Part shown: one piece after another, positions 43,545-53,284 of the stretch | Numbering within the stretch: the stretch's first letter is position 1 | How the letters are laid out: each line of letters begins with the position of its first letter | Assembly: GCA_023389575.1 (NCBI GenBank) | Contig: JAEWEG010000049.1 | Coordinates: forward strand, 24,792 to 88,791 | Origin: Chloroflexota bacterium | GTDB lineage: Bacteria; Chloroflexota; Chloroflexia; Thermomicrobiales; UBA6265 | DNA: 64,000 nt | Direction of reading: 5' to 3' | The notes under the pieces: model-generated | What the model saw: the letters and a program-made list of their open reading frames with translations, nothing else | The model's database searches: none | What the model was told of the DNA's origin: nothing | Position numbers and translations under genes: made by a program

Positions 43545-44881
43545 GACCCGGAGCTCGCCTGGGCGATCGCCTCGTCGGCCTGCTTCGTGGCCTCGGCGAC
43601 CGCTTCGTCGATGGTGATCTCGCCGATCAGGTAGCGATCCACGACCTGGTCCTGGATCTGCTGGATCTGGGCGCTCGCCACCGTGATCGAGTCGGTCGGG
43701 ATGCGTGAGATGTCTGGCGTGGTGATCGCCGTCTTGTACGACTCCACGTCATACAACGTGTCACGGTCCGGCCCCAGGATGCCCTCGGCGATCTGGTCGA
43801 CCGATTGGCCGGGGAAGGCCGCCTGCTTGCCAGACTTCAGGTAGTGGTCGGCGCCATCCACCAGCCGGAAGCGGAGGAATTGCCACGCCGCGTCGAGGTG
43901 CTCCGTCTTCGGGTTGATCAGCACGTCGTTACCGATGGTGCCAAGCGTCCACGGATCGGTGGCTTCGGAGGACACCGGCACCGGGCCGAACACGGTCACG
44001 AAGTCATGCGGGAACTCTTCAAGGTCGTTGACGTAGCGCAGCACGAACGACGAACTCACCCACAGGGCGGCCTGCTCGGTGAGGTAGATGCCCTGCTGGT
44101 AGACCTTCAGGTCACGGGCAAGCACGTCGGTCCAGGGGTACGAACTCCCCTCGTCGATCATGTTCCGGTGCGTTTCCCAGTGCAGCCGGAAGGCGGGGTC
44201 CTCGAAGTTGGATGCCGACGCATCCTCGTTGTACCAGCGATTCGGGCCAAGGATCTGGGTCGCCACGTCGGGCGGCGCGTACGTGCCAAACACGTTCTCG
44301 CTGGAGAGCGCCCTGCTCATCTCGATGAACTCGTCGACCGTCCACGATTCCGGCAGGGTGACGCCCGCCTCGTCCAGCAGCCGCTTGTTGGCGATCGTCA
44401 CGAACGGGTCGATCACCGTCGGCAGGCTGAACAGCGTGTCGTTGTACCGGAACATGTCGGTGGCGTCGGTCCATTCCTTCACCTCGGCATCAGCCGCGAT
44501 GAACTCGGTCAGGTCCTGCGCCGCGCCGGCCCCGATCCGCTGGCTGGTGCGAGGCACGCCGTAGGACATGTAGACGTCGATCTGAGTGCCGCCCTGCAGC
44601 GCCGTGTCGAGCTGGGTGTTGCCGGTATCGTCGTTCACGTAGCGGGTGTATTTGGCCTGAATTTCCGACTGCGACTCATTGAACGCGGCCACCATATCGC
44701 CAGGGCCATTTTCTTCCGGCTCTCCGCCCCAAAACTCCAGCATGATCGGCGACTGGCGGACCAGCGCGGGCGCCGCGAACACGGCGGACGGTGCCCCAAT
44801 CATGCCAGCGCCAACGGCCGCGGCCGTGCCACCAGCCAACGCGCGCCGGGAAATGGAAAGTGGTCGTTTGATGCGAGTCAT
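43541..44881 (-). CDS. Extracellular sugar-binding protein with a Tat signal
   Basis: A 446-residue family 1 solute-binding protein. The N-terminus MTRIKRPLSISRRALAGGTA is a twin-arginine signal with a hydrophobic stretch ending at VFAAPA. The mature part starts with IMLEFWGGEPEENGPGDM and has LFSLPTVIDPFVTIANKRLL and VNDDTGNTQLDTALQGGTQI. The ATG at 44881 follows GGAGGAAACACC; a longer upstream frame has no ribosome site. It delivers an oligosaccharide or sugar acid to the two permeases. Confidence 0.93.
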   Translation of the reverse strand: MTRIKRPLSISRRALAGGTAAAVGAGMIGAPSAVFAAPALVRQSPIMLEFWGGEPEENGPGDMVAAFNESQSEIQAKYTRYVNDDTGNTQLDTALQGGTQIDVYMSYGVPRTSQRIGAGAAQDLTEFIAADAEVKEWTDATDMFRYNDTLFSLPTVIDPFVTIANKRLLDEAGVTLPESWTVDEFIEMSRALSSENVFGTYAPPDVATQILGPNRWYNEDASASNFEDPAFRLHWETHRNMIDEGSSYPWTDVLARDLKVYQQGIYLTEQAALWVSSSFVLRYVNDLEEFPHDFVTVFGPVPVSSEATDPWTLGTIGNDVLINPKTEHLDAAWQFLRFRLVDGADHYLKSGKQAAFPGQSVDQIAEGILGPDRDTLYDVESYKTAITTPDISRIPTDSITVASAQIQQIQDQVVDRYLIGEITIDEAVAEATKQADEAIAQASSGS

Positions 44882-44988
44882 GGTGTTTCCTCCATGGAAA
44901 TCGACATGTGAACGGCTAGTGCAACCTGTCGCGCATGAAGCGATTGCGAATGCCGGCCGGGCCTCATCGGGCCATGGCCAGCGCCGCC

Positions 44989-46062
44989 TCAGCGCGGAAG
45001 TGACCCGTTCGCCTCCTTTCCCTTTTCGCGTGCCCGAAGCAGGGATGCTCCCCCGCGAAACGCCTCGAGTGATGGTTTGGGTTGTCCATGTTCGTCGACC
45101 AGGCCCCACTTGCCGGTACCAGGGCACACGTCACTCGGACGCCCGCACAGCCAGCAATGGGGCGCGTCGTCCCAGCGCCAGACGATGACGCCGGCCACGC
45201 GCGGTTCGGCGAGGAAGTGGCTCATGCACGCCGTGATGTACTCCGCCTGTTCCTTGAGCGTATGCCCGTGGCCCTCCCAGGAGTGCGGCCAGCCGAGCCA
45301 TCGGCACCGGTCGTGAGCTGTCTTGAACGGATGGGCCCGGGTCTGCTCCGGCGTCAGCGTGATCCCCGCCGAGGCATAGCCGAACTCCTGCACGATGATG
45401 GGTTTGTCGGATATGGATTTGAGCATCGCCAACTTCTCCGGCCATTCGTCCGGAGGCATGTAGCCATCGCAGCCGATGTAGTCGAAGTCGTCGTCTTCCC
45501 CAAGTAGCGTCGCGTACATCTCCATCGCGATCTTGTCGAAGCCCGCCATGTTGAAGCCGATCAGGGCCGACGGGTGGCCGGCGCGAACGCCCTTTCCCCC
45601 GTGCTGGAGGAAGGTCACCGCCTGCTCCGGCGATAGGCCGCCGGCCCAGAATGGCCGGTTCAGCTCGTTGGCGATCTGCCACGCTTCGACGACGCCCTTG
45701 AAGCGATCGGCGAGCCAGGCGCAGACCGCTTCGTAGTGATCGAAGTACTCCTGGCTGCCGACGGGCCCACCCCAGGCGGGATAGTGACCGCCGATATCGG
45801 GATCGCCCCCGGGATGCGGTGAGAACCCCATCACCTTGAGGCCGTGCGCCGCGATCCGCTCTATCTCGCGCTCCTGCTCCTGGAACGCGGCGGTTGTTGC
45901 CGACATTGATTCATCGGTGAACGGCGCCCGAATGCCCAGGCGCACCCACTCGACACCCGCGACTCGCATCCGCTCGTAGTCGAACGGCGCGACGTGTTTC
46001 TCACGCGGCCGGTGCTGCGCGGCGGCGCCGATCATCATCGGCCAGGGCGCGGTGTGGCTCAT
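44989..46062 (-). CDS. TIM-barrel glycoside hydrolase, GH5/clan A-like
   Basis: A 357-residue protein without signal peptide. EAWQIANELNRPFWAGGLSP near residue 127 carries the acid/base Asn-Glu pair of clan A. KPIIVQEFGYASAGITLTPE near residue 223 carries the nucleophile Glu. PHSWEGHGHTLKEQAEYI and VIVWRWDDAPHCWLC complete the barrel. It probably acts on imported oligosaccharides in the cytoplasm. The start overlaps the stop of the 958-residue gene (ATGA). The precise GH family was not determined. Confidence 0.75.
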   Translation of the reverse strand: MSHTAPWPMMIGAAAQHRPREKHVAPFDYERMRVAGVEWVRLGIRAPFTDESMSATTAAFQEQEREIERIAAHGLKVMGFSPHPGGDPDIGGHYPAWGGPVGSQEYFDHYEAVCAWLADRFKGVVEAWQIANELNRPFWAGGLSPEQAVTFLQHGGKGVRAGHPSALIGFNMAGFDKIAMEMYATLLGEDDDFDYIGCDGYMPPDEWPEKLAMLKSISDKPIIVQEFGYASAGITLTPEQTRAHPFKTAHDRCRWLGWPHSWEGHGHTLKEQAEYITACMSHFLAEPRVAGVIVWRWDDAPHCWLCGRPSDVCPGTGKWGLVDEHGQPKPSLEAFRGGASLLRAREKGKEANGSLPR

Positions 46063-48935
46063 CGGGCGGCTCCCTTCGAGACTTCGTCGATGTGCGAGGC
46101 GGCGACCAGCCGCGCCGGCGGCGTTTCGTGCCGGACACCCACCGGGTCGGTCACCGCGACGCGGAAGTCGAACGCACCAGTCGAGATCGGTACGCTCACC
46201 TCGAACGGAAAGCGGTCACAGGTCAGGTCATGCTCGCCATCGCCGTCCTGCCAGGTCACGGCAAGTTGTGAGGCGTGGTCGGGCCCGAGCGTGGTGTAGA
46301 CGTAGGCTGCTTCCATGCCGGGTCCGGTGCCAACCACCGCCGCCCGCACGGTACCGAGTCGCGGATCGTCCTCCGCCAGCGTCAGCCACGCCTGTCCGGA
46401 TTCCGCCTCCACGGGCCCGTAGGCGTGGAGTGGTTCTTCAACCCTCGTCCCGTCGATCCGTATCGCCACCAGGCCTCGCGCCGGAATCGTCACCGTCACC
46501 CCTACAGCCCCGAGCGATCCGGTCGACAGCGTTTCACCACCGGCGTCCAGCACCGTCAGCGCCCGTGCGTCCGCGTCCACCAGTCCCAGCATGGAACGGT
46601 CGAACGCGACGGTCGTCGTTACCGGACGTGCCGCCGAGTTGGAAAGCGCCACGCCGAACCTGTCGCCAGCGGTGCTCACCGCCGCGACCCAGTTGACGAG
46701 ATGGCTGTCGGGAGACACCATCTCGCGCGGCATCCAGGCCCAGGCGTCCGCGATGTCGAAGAACCGGCCTGGTGCATGACCCGGCAGGTGATGCCGGAAC
46801 TGCACATACGAATCGTCTCGCGCCACCGGGAAGGCGATCCGCTCCCCGCTCCGATCGGCCGCCTGGGTGAACAGATAGTCCAGCGCGATGCCGGTCTGTG
46901 GCGGAACGTGGTGGTAATAGAGCGAGGTCAGGTCCATCGGCCCCATGTACGGAAAGTCAGGATGGAACTGCGCCGTCGAGGCGAGATGCATGTAATAGCC
47001 GGGGTAGTTGGTGAACCGGCCAACGATCGCGTTCTCCGCCAGCGTGCGATAGATGTCGTCACCGGTCGCGGTGGCGAGCCGCAGCAGGTATGGCGCCCAG
47101 CCGGGGTTCTGCACCATCTTGCCGCGATAGGTGCACCACGCTTCAAAGCTCATCCCCACCGGCGATGTCAGCCAGGCGGGCGCCATTTCCTGGGGCACAT
47201 CGTCGTGGCCGCGAGGGTACGGAACGGTGTCGCGTACCCAGCTCCCTTCGCCGGTGTGGTCCTTGAACATGTGCCGGGTAAATTCGCGCATGCGTTCGGC
47301 GGCGAGTTCGGACGGGGCAGACAACACCATCTCGCCCGCCGAATCTTCGTCCGGCACCGGTTCCAGCCACAGCAACGCCGCCAGCCACCTGGCCCCACGC
47401 TCTGCCGCGTCGAGAAAGCGCTGCTCGCCGGTCGCTTCCCACAGGTCGAGCAGGCTGTACCAGTCCGAGCCGATATGGATCAGGAAACGCTGTCCCTCCA
47501 GCGTATCGGTCGCCAGGCGATCGATACGCTCGACGATGTAGTCGTCGGCTTGCCGCCTCGCCTTGCCGAGCCACGCCTCGTCGCCCGTCAGGTGGAAGAT
47601 CCCCAGGCTGACCTGGAAATCGGAGCGCCGGATGTAGAAGTCGTCGATGCCGTCCGCCTGGTCCATCGCCAGGTCGTAAAACGCGGGCGTGTACCCCCGG
47701 GCGAGTTGGTGCAGCGCCACCAGCACCGGCGCGTCCCAGGCCGGGCCGCCCAGGTCCTCGAAGGCCTGCCGCACGTGCTCCTGGCCCACCGTTTCCGACC
47801 CAATCGCCCAGGTGAAGCCGTAGTGGCTCCGGCTGATCGAGTACTCCAGGATTGGTCGCGCCCGTCGTTCGAGCAGATCGCGGTCCGCCGTGACCAGCGC
47901 CGCGCTCACCACCGCGCCCGGCGAGGCCAGCTTCACGCCGTCTCGATGCTCGATGTTCAGGAATCCCCTGCCCCGCTCCATCCAGCCGCCGAAGACATCG
48001 TCCTTCATCAGGTCGACCATGTTATGGACGGCATCGGTCAGCGAGGCGTACATGTTCTCGCGATATGAGCGCAGACCGTAGGTGTACTCAGCCAGATCCC
48101 GCCAGGCACCCCACCAGCCGCCGGAGTGAACCGCGACGATCGTCTGGAATCGCAGCGTTTCGCCCGCCTCGACCTTCGACCCATCGTTGCCGAGCACCGG
48201 AGCGACCAGGAACGCCTGAATCTCGCCCGCCGTGTTCCGCGCCCCGATCCCGTACCGGGCTTCACCAGCATCGCGCCAGTTCCAGCCGCCAAGCCCAGGA
48301 TGGGCACCGAGCGCTACGGTGACCGGCGCGTCACCCGACCGCTCCACCAGGGCGAACGGCGCGGACACGTAGCCCTCGACCGACACTCCGCTCAGGTTTG
48401 GCAATCGCCGCTCGTTGATCATCGGGCCAGCCAGAATCGCCCCGACCTCGTCGTCCCGGAGCGGCTCAAACGCGCTCATTGCCACGGACCAGTAGCCAGC
48501 CTCCGGCGCGGTGAACGCCCACGCCACCTCGAACGCGGAGCCTGGCCCTGGCCGGACCGTGACCTCCAGCGCTCCATCGGCCGACCGCGCAACCACCGCC
48601 CCATCGTCCCCGGCGACCAAGCTGGCAAACGCCAGGTCAACGCGCCGACCCGCCGTGAAGGCGTCGTATGTATCGCCACCCGTGCTGGTGTGGAACTGGG
48701 CGAAGTTGGTCTCCGGCTTGCCGGCCTCCCAAGCCGGACGCACCGTCACGGGATCGGCCTCGGGCGAGAACAGCGCGGCGAATCGCATGGGGAAGGACCG
48801 GTCTAAGGCCAACCAGGAGCCATGAACCGACCGCTGCTCGATGGTGGCCATCAGCTCCCCGCCGGACACCTCCAGCGAGAGCCGCCGGCCACCATGCTCC
48901 AGCACCGCCGCCCTGTTCGTCGCTTCGCCGCTCAT
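46059..48935 (-). CDS. Large unrecognised protein, possibly an alpha/alpha-barrel carbohydrate enzyme
   Basis: A 958-residue protein without signal peptide, so probably cytoplasmic. Residues 1-280 look like a beta-sandwich (TVRPAWEAGKPETNFAQFHT). A helical region of about 400 residues has repeated Trp/Tyr-rich segments (HIGSDWYSLLDLWEATGEQR; GMSFEAWCTYRGKMVQNPGW; ENAIVGRFTNYPGYYMHLAS), suggesting an (alpha/alpha)n toroid as in many lyases and hydrolases. Residues from about 770 on are beta-rich. The family was not recognised. ATGA overlaps on both sides tie it to the SDR and the GH5-like gene. The start at 48935 has GGGAGACGCCCA. Confidence 0.7.
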   Translation of the reverse strand: MSGEATNRAAVLEHGGRRLSLEVSGGELMATIEQRSVHGSWLALDRSFPMRFAALFSPEADPVTVRPAWEAGKPETNFAQFHTSTGGDTYDAFTAGRRVDLAFASLVAGDDGAVVARSADGALEVTVRPGPGSAFEVAWAFTAPEAGYWSVAMSAFEPLRDDEVGAILAGPMINERRLPNLSGVSVEGYVSAPFALVERSGDAPVTVALGAHPGLGGWNWRDAGEARYGIGARNTAGEIQAFLVAPVLGNDGSKVEAGETLRFQTIVAVHSGGWWGAWRDLAEYTYGLRSYRENMYASLTDAVHNMVDLMKDDVFGGWMERGRGFLNIEHRDGVKLASPGAVVSAALVTADRDLLERRARPILEYSISRSHYGFTWAIGSETVGQEHVRQAFEDLGGPAWDAPVLVALHQLARGYTPAFYDLAMDQADGIDDFYIRRSDFQVSLGIFHLTGDEAWLGKARRQADDYIVERIDRLATDTLEGQRFLIHIGSDWYSLLDLWEATGEQRFLDAAERGARWLAALLWLEPVPDEDSAGEMVLSAPSELAAERMREFTRHMFKDHTGEGSWVRDTVPYPRGHDDVPQEMAPAWLTSPVGMSFEAWCTYRGKMVQNPGWAPYLLRLATATGDDIYRTLAENAIVGRFTNYPGYYMHLASTAQFHPDFPYMGPMDLTSLYYHHVPPQTGIALDYLFTQAADRSGERIAFPVARDDSYVQFRHHLPGHAPGRFFDIADAWAWMPREMVSPDSHLVNWVAAVSTAGDRFGVALSNSAARPVTTTVAFDRSMLGLVDADARALTVLDAGGETLSTGSLGAVGVTVTIPARGLVAIRIDGTRVEEPLHAYGPVEAESGQAWLTLAEDDPRLGTVRAAVVGTGPGMEAAYVYTTLGPDHASQLAVTWQDGDGEHDLTCDRFPFEVSVPISTGAFDFRVAVTDPVGVRHETPPARLVAASHIDEVSKGAAR

Positions 48936-49801
48936 TGGGCGTCTCCCATCGGCACATCGCCGTCGTCGGGCCGGAACTCCCAGTGCCCGGTTCGCCACCC
49001 CTTGCGCAAACCGGGGCGGACGATCGCCGCCGCCGACTGGATCGAGAGCCCGCCATCGACCGCCAGCGTGACCCCGGTAATGAAGGCTGCCTCGTCCGAC
49101 GCGAGGAATGCGATGGTCCGCGCGACATCCTCCGGCTCCCCGACCCGGTCGAGCGGATAGCAGTCCCGCGAGGCGAGCGCTTCATCCGGGTTCGCGTCCA
49201 GCCACGACGCTACCGATTCCACCGCGATCAGTCCCGGATTCACCGCGTTGACCCGCATACCTCGCGGGCCATACTCCAGCGCCAGTTGCCGGGTCAGCGC
49301 GTCAACGCCACCCTTCGCCGCGCTGTAGGCGGGAAGCCCGGGCGCGTGCAGAGTGCTGTTGACCGACGAGACGTTGACCAGTACCCCCTTGCCGGTCGTC
49401 TCCAGCATCGCCGGAATCCCGTACCGCGCCGCCAGGTAGACGCCTTTCAGCCCAACCTCGACCGTGCGGTCCCACTCGTCCTCCGGAAGCTCGACGGCGG
49501 GCCGGGATGGATGCTGATGGGCGGCGTTCGCCACCACCACGTCGAGCCGCCCAAACCGCTCCCGGGCCAGTTCGACCGCGGCTCGCATGTCCGGACCGGA
49601 ACCGGCGTCGGCGATCACGCCCTCGGCCTCGACACCCAGCGCCCGGGCATCCCCGACCGTCGCGTCGAGCCCGGCCCGGTTCCTGCTGGTGGTCAGCACC
49701 AGGTTCGCGCCCTCCCGCGCGAACTGGTGCGCGGCCGCGCGGCCGATCCCGGTCGCGGCGCCCGTCACCAGCACGGTCTTCCCGGCGAACCGCACGCTCA
49801 T
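48932..49801 (-). CDS. Short-chain dehydrogenase/reductase
   Basis: A 289-residue SDR with the cofactor motif VTGAATGIGRAAAHQFAREG, the NAAH (NNAG-equivalent) strand and the catalytic Ser/Tyr/Lys (NVSSVNSTLHAPGLPAYSAA then KGGVDALTRQLALEYGPRGM). It ends FRPDDGDVPMGDAQ. SDRs in such operons oxidise sugars or sugar acids. A 1-base TGATG junction joins it to the upstream racemase-type gene and an ATGA overlap joins it to the 958-residue gene. Confidence 0.92.
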   Translation of the reverse strand: MSVRFAGKTVLVTGAATGIGRAAAHQFAREGANLVLTTSRNRAGLDATVGDARALGVEAEGVIADAGSGPDMRAAVELARERFGRLDVVVANAAHQHPSRPAVELPEDEWDRTVEVGLKGVYLAARYGIPAMLETTGKGVLVNVSSVNSTLHAPGLPAYSAAKGGVDALTRQLALEYGPRGMRVNAVNPGLIAVESVASWLDANPDEALASRDCYPLDRVGEPEDVARTIAFLASDEAAFITGVTLAVDGGLSIQSAAAIVRPGLRKGWRTGHWEFRPDDGDVPMGDAQ

Positions 49802-51021
49802 CAGGAGGCCATCTTTCGCACGGCCGCGTCATCGACCTTGATCCCGAGCCCGGGGCCGGTCGGGATCGTCACGTAGCCATCGACCGGTCCCGCCATCGGC
49901 TCGGCCAGGATCGCGTCGCCAATCGGGTTGTCCCCAATCCAGTGCTCGGAGATGAGCAGGTTCGGCAGGGCCGCGGCAAGCTGGAAGTTGGCCGCGAACT
50001 GGATCGCCGACCCGATGCTGACATGCGGTGCGCAGGCCGCGCCCCACAGGTCGGCCACCTCGCCCATCTTCAGGCTCTCGGTGATACCGCCCGCCCGGCA
50101 GACATCCGGCTGGATGACATCGAGCCCGCCCCCGCTGACGTAGTCGCGGGCCTGCCCCCGGTTCGCCAGCGCATCCAGCGCCACCGGCATGTCCAGCGCC
50201 TGGGCGACCTGGATGTACCCCGGCAGGTTATCGGTCGGGATCGGCATTTCGAACCAGCCGATGTTGAATCGCTCCATCATTCGCCCGAGCCGGATCGCCT
50301 GCTGTGGCTCGTACACCCCGGCAGCGTCCACGAAGAGGTCGATGTGATCGGGAATCGCCTCCCGCACGGTCTGGATCGCCGTGATATCGGCCTCCTCGCC
50401 CTTGCCGATCGCCATCTTCATGCCGAGGAACCCGCGGTCGACGATATCGAGCGCGATCTCCTTCAACCGGTCGAGCGCCTCCGGATTCGAGCCGTCGTAG
50501 ATGCCCGGCAGCCCCGATGCATACACCCGCAACCTGTCCCGGAACGCGCCGCCCAGCAGGGCGAACACCGGCTGCTGGAGCAATTTCCCGGCCAGGTCCC
50601 ACAACGCGATGTCGACACCGGAGATGGCCTCCAGCCAGAATCCGTTTGAGTGGCCGCGCACCCGCATCGCCGAGAACATCTGCTCCCACAGCACCCGCAC
50701 CTGCAGCGGGTTCGCTCCCACGATCATCGGCGCCAGCAGAAGGTCGATGATCCTCGCGGTCGCCTCGGCACCCACCGGCGCCTTGGCCTCACCCCAGCCG
50801 ACCGCTCCGCCTTCGGTCTCCACCCTCACCACCACGCAGTCGATGGTGTCCGAATACACATACCGACGCCGCGCCACTGGCGGGTACTCGGCCGAGAGCG
50901 GCTTGTGGGCCGCCGAGCCGGTCGATTCCCAACTGGCCTTGCCCCAGTAGGTTCCGCCCACCGGCGGCATCTTCAAAACGAAGGTCTCTACCCGGGCAAT
51001 CCGGTCAATTCCACCCGTCAT
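49801..51021 (-). CDS. Mandelate racemase/muconate lactonizing enzyme family protein (sugar-acid dehydratase-like), paralogue B
   Basis: A 406-residue enolase-superfamily protein. The N-terminal capping domain contains YSDTIDCVVVRVETEGGAVG. Barrel residues: RGFLGMKMAIGKGEEADITA (base Lys region), DLFVDAAGVY (metal Asp), GWFEMPIP (metal Glu), DVIQPDVCRAGGITESLKMG and APHVSIGSAIQFAA (catalytic His). Family members dehydrate aldonic acids to 2-keto-3-deoxy acids. The start at 51021 overlaps the GH105 stop by four bases. It is about as long as, and clearly related to, the second copy at 52067-53284. Confidence 0.9.
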   Translation of the reverse strand: MTGGIDRIARVETFVLKMPPVGGTYWGKASWESTGSAAHKPLSAEYPPVARRRYVYSDTIDCVVVRVETEGGAVGWGEAKAPVGAEATARIIDLLLAPMIVGANPLQVRVLWEQMFSAMRVRGHSNGFWLEAISGVDIALWDLAGKLLQQPVFALLGGAFRDRLRVYASGLPGIYDGSNPEALDRLKEIALDIVDRGFLGMKMAIGKGEEADITAIQTVREAIPDHIDLFVDAAGVYEPQQAIRLGRMMERFNIGWFEMPIPTDNLPGYIQVAQALDMPVALDALANRGQARDYVSGGGLDVIQPDVCRAGGITESLKMGEVADLWGAACAPHVSIGSAIQFAANFQLAAALPNLLISEHWIGDNPIGDAILAEPMAGPVDGYVTIPTGPGLGIKVDDAAVRKMAS

Positions 51022-52070
51022 TCCGACATTCCATCCTTGATTGTTGTCGTATCCATACGATCGATCGCCGCCAGCAGGGCCGGTCCCTGCCCCCACGGAA
51101 AAACACCCCTCGCCCTGCTGTCGTAATGCGCCGCGTCGACACCCACCGGTGTCGCGTCCGATACACCGGGCAGGAATCCGGCCACCGTGATCCTGGCCCG
51201 AGTCGCCGCCCAGGCGCGGTCCGCCATCGGCATCCATCGCTCGGAAAGCAACCCATGTCCAATCGCCCTGCCCACCGCCAGCGCCACGAACGCCGCCACC
51301 GACGACTCGACGGCCGTTTCCGGCGCATCGACCACCGTGCGCCACTCGCCGGGCTCCACCTCTTGGGCTGCGATGCCGGCCACCTGCGCATCAAGCCGCT
51401 GGACCGCCTCGATCCGGACCGCGTCGCCTTGCGGCAGGTTCCTGGCGGTATCCATCAGGCCCAGCAGCGCCCACCCCTGACCCCGGCCCCAGTGGATGCC
51501 GTTCGGCTGGCCTTCAAGGTCGTTGAATCCATGCGAGAACAACCCGCTCCGCTCGTCCTGCAGGATCCTGGCGTGCCCGAGCAGGATGGTCTTCGCCAGG
51601 TCCGCGTACCGCTCCTCGCCGGTGACGAGCGCCAACTGGGAGAGGAACGGGCCATCGAGGTGCATGCAATCGACCCACACTTCGTGCTCCCACCCGGCCA
51701 GGTCGGGCCGGTGGATTTGCGCGCCGTGCTCGCCAACCGCGCTCTCCTCGAAAATCGCCGCCAGCTCCCTCGCGCGGGCCAGTAATTGCCCCGGGTCGTC
51801 TCCGCCACGCTCGACCAGGTCCAGCAGCGGCACGCCCGGCGCGACATGCGCCAACGGATCGCTCGCCAACGGCGCGTGATCCAGCGCCCAATCCGTCACC
51901 AGACCGGCGGCGAACGCACCCGGCTCCCCTCCCGCCGCCAGCAACGCCTCCATGGTGATGCTCTCGCCGAACCCCCATCGCTTGAACGGATAGCTCGCCG
52001 TCGCCCGCGCCATCACGGGCACCAGGGTGGCGAGATCGGCCCCGTGGGTCACATCCGTGGCCCCGCTCAC
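51018..52070 (-). CDS. Glycoside hydrolase family 105/88 (unsaturated uronyl hydrolase)
   Basis: A 350-residue (alpha/alpha)6-barrel protein. YPFKRWGFGESITMEALLAA at the N-terminus, VWVDCMHLDGPFLSQLALVT near residue 131 (catalytic Asp region) and IHWGRGQGWALLGLMDTARN near residue 192 are typical of GH105/GH88. These enzymes hydrate the 4,5-unsaturated uronic acid made by polysaccharide lyases from pectin, rhamnogalacturonan or related uronans. No signal peptide is present, in line with import first. It overlaps both neighbours by four bases. Confidence 0.9.
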   Translation of the reverse strand: MSGATDVTHGADLATLVPVMARATASYPFKRWGFGESITMEALLAAGGEPGAFAAGLVTDWALDHAPLASDPLAHVAPGVPLLDLVERGGDDPGQLLARARELAAIFEESAVGEHGAQIHRPDLAGWEHEVWVDCMHLDGPFLSQLALVTGEERYADLAKTILLGHARILQDERSGLFSHGFNDLEGQPNGIHWGRGQGWALLGLMDTARNLPQGDAVRIEAVQRLDAQVAGIAAQEVEPGEWRTVVDAPETAVESSVAAFVALAVGRAIGHGLLSERWMPMADRAWAATRARITVAGFLPGVSDATPVGVDAAHYDSRARGVFPWGQGPALLAAIDRMDTTTIKDGMSE

Positions 52071-53284
52071 GCGCCACCATCCAGCGCGCCTGGCTCCAGA
52101 TGCTCGGCCAGTTTCGCCATGTCGAACTCGATGCCCAGTCCCGGGCCCTCCGGCACCCGCAGCATTCCCCCTTCGGGATGCAGGGGCGCGGTGAGCAGAT
52201 CATCCCCAAGCGGGTTCGGCGTGCTCGGAAACTCATAGATCAGGAAGTTCGGGCTGGCGGCGGCCAGGTGCGCGGCGGCCGCCACATGCACGGAACTCCC
52301 CATGCTGACGTGCGCCGCCCAGCGGACGTTGTGCAACCGCGCGACATCGGCGATCTTGCGCCCTTCGCTAATCCCGCCCGCCCGGCAGACGTCCGGCAGG
52401 ATCGCGTCGAATGCCCCAGCCGCGAGTCGATCCTGCACCTGCCAGCGGGTGCACTCCGTCTCTCCCCCAACCACCAGCAGGTCGAGCGCCGCCGAGAGCC
52501 GGGCGTACCCGGCGATATCCTCCGGCGGCAGGGCATCCTCCAGCCAGGTCACGCCCATTGCCTCCAGCTTCCGCCCGACCTGGAGCGCGAGATCGGATGC
52601 GTACGCGCCATGGGCATCGACCAGCACATCGGCCCTGCCGGCGACCGCGTCGACCACCGCTTGCACACCGGCCAGGTCCTCGGCCACGTTTCCGCGACCG
52701 ATCGAGGCCTTCACCGCCGTGAAGCCTTCCTCGACGAGGCGCTCGGCGCTGGCGAATCGCTCCTCCGGGGTCTTGCCCGGCACGCCCGAGGCGTAGCACG
52801 GCAACTCGGTTCGCCACGGCCCGCCGAGCAGGGTGTACACCGGCACGTCGAGCAGCTTCCCCGCCAGGTCCCACAGCGCGATGTCGACGCCCGAGATCGC
52901 CTCCATCTGGTAGCCGGTAATGTGCCCGCGCAGCCGCTGGCTTCCATACATGTATTCCCAGTGGCGTTCGATCGCGAGCGGATCCTCGCCCAGCACGATC
53001 GGCGCCAGCACGTCCTCGACCACCGCCTTGGTGGCGGCGGGTCCGAGCGGGGCGTGCGCCTCGCCCCAGCCAACGGTGCCGTCGTCGGCCGTGATCCGCA
53101 CCAGGCAGGTCTGGGCCCTAGGCGGATAGGCGCACACATGCAGGTCGCCCACTTCCTCCAGCGCCCGGAGGCGAGGCTTCTCACTCACTGCCGGCGTCGC
53201 CAGCCCGGCGCCCCCGGCATAATCCTTCTTCGCGCCTAGCACGAAAGCTTCGACGGCGACGATCTGTCGCTGCGGACGTGTCAC
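52067..53284 (-). CDS. Mandelate racemase/muconate lactonizing enzyme family protein (sugar-acid dehydratase-like), paralogue A
   Basis: A 405-residue enolase-superfamily protein. Features: AQTCLVRITADDGTVGWGEA, AISGVDIALWDLAGKLLDVP, EEGFTAVKASIGRGNVAEDL (base region), DVLVDAHGAY, WLEDALP, ILPDVCRAGGISEGRKIADV and WAAHVSMGSSV (catalytic His). It starts at GTG 53284, after AGGAGGACATTC, overlapping the IclR stop by four bases. A longer in-frame extension lacks a ribosome site. It probably dehydrates an aldonate; the exact substrate is not identifiable. Confidence 0.9.
   Translation of the reverse strand: MTRPQRQIVAVEAFVLGAKKDYAGGAGLATPAVSEKPRLRALEEVGDLHVCAYPPRAQTCLVRITADDGTVGWGEAHAPLGPAATKAVVEDVLAPIVLGEDPLAIERHWEYMYGSQRLRGHITGYQMEAISGVDIALWDLAGKLLDVPVYTLLGGPWRTELPCYASGVPGKTPEERFASAERLVEEGFTAVKASIGRGNVAEDLAGVQAVVDAVAGRADVLVDAHGAYASDLALQVGRKLEAMGVTWLEDALPPEDIAGYARLSAALDLLVVGGETECTRWQVQDRLAAGAFDAILPDVCRAGGISEGRKIADVARLHNVRWAAHVSMGSSVHVAAAAHLAAASPNFLIYEFPSTPNPLGDDLLTAPLHPEGGMLRVPEGPGLGIEFDMAKLAEHLEPGALDGGA

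Noticed and set aside
46275..48068. A 597-codon plus-strand frame opposite the 958-residue gene
   Set aside because: The minus-strand frame has ATGA overlaps with both neighbours, a ribosome site and normal composition; the plus-strand frame has none of these.
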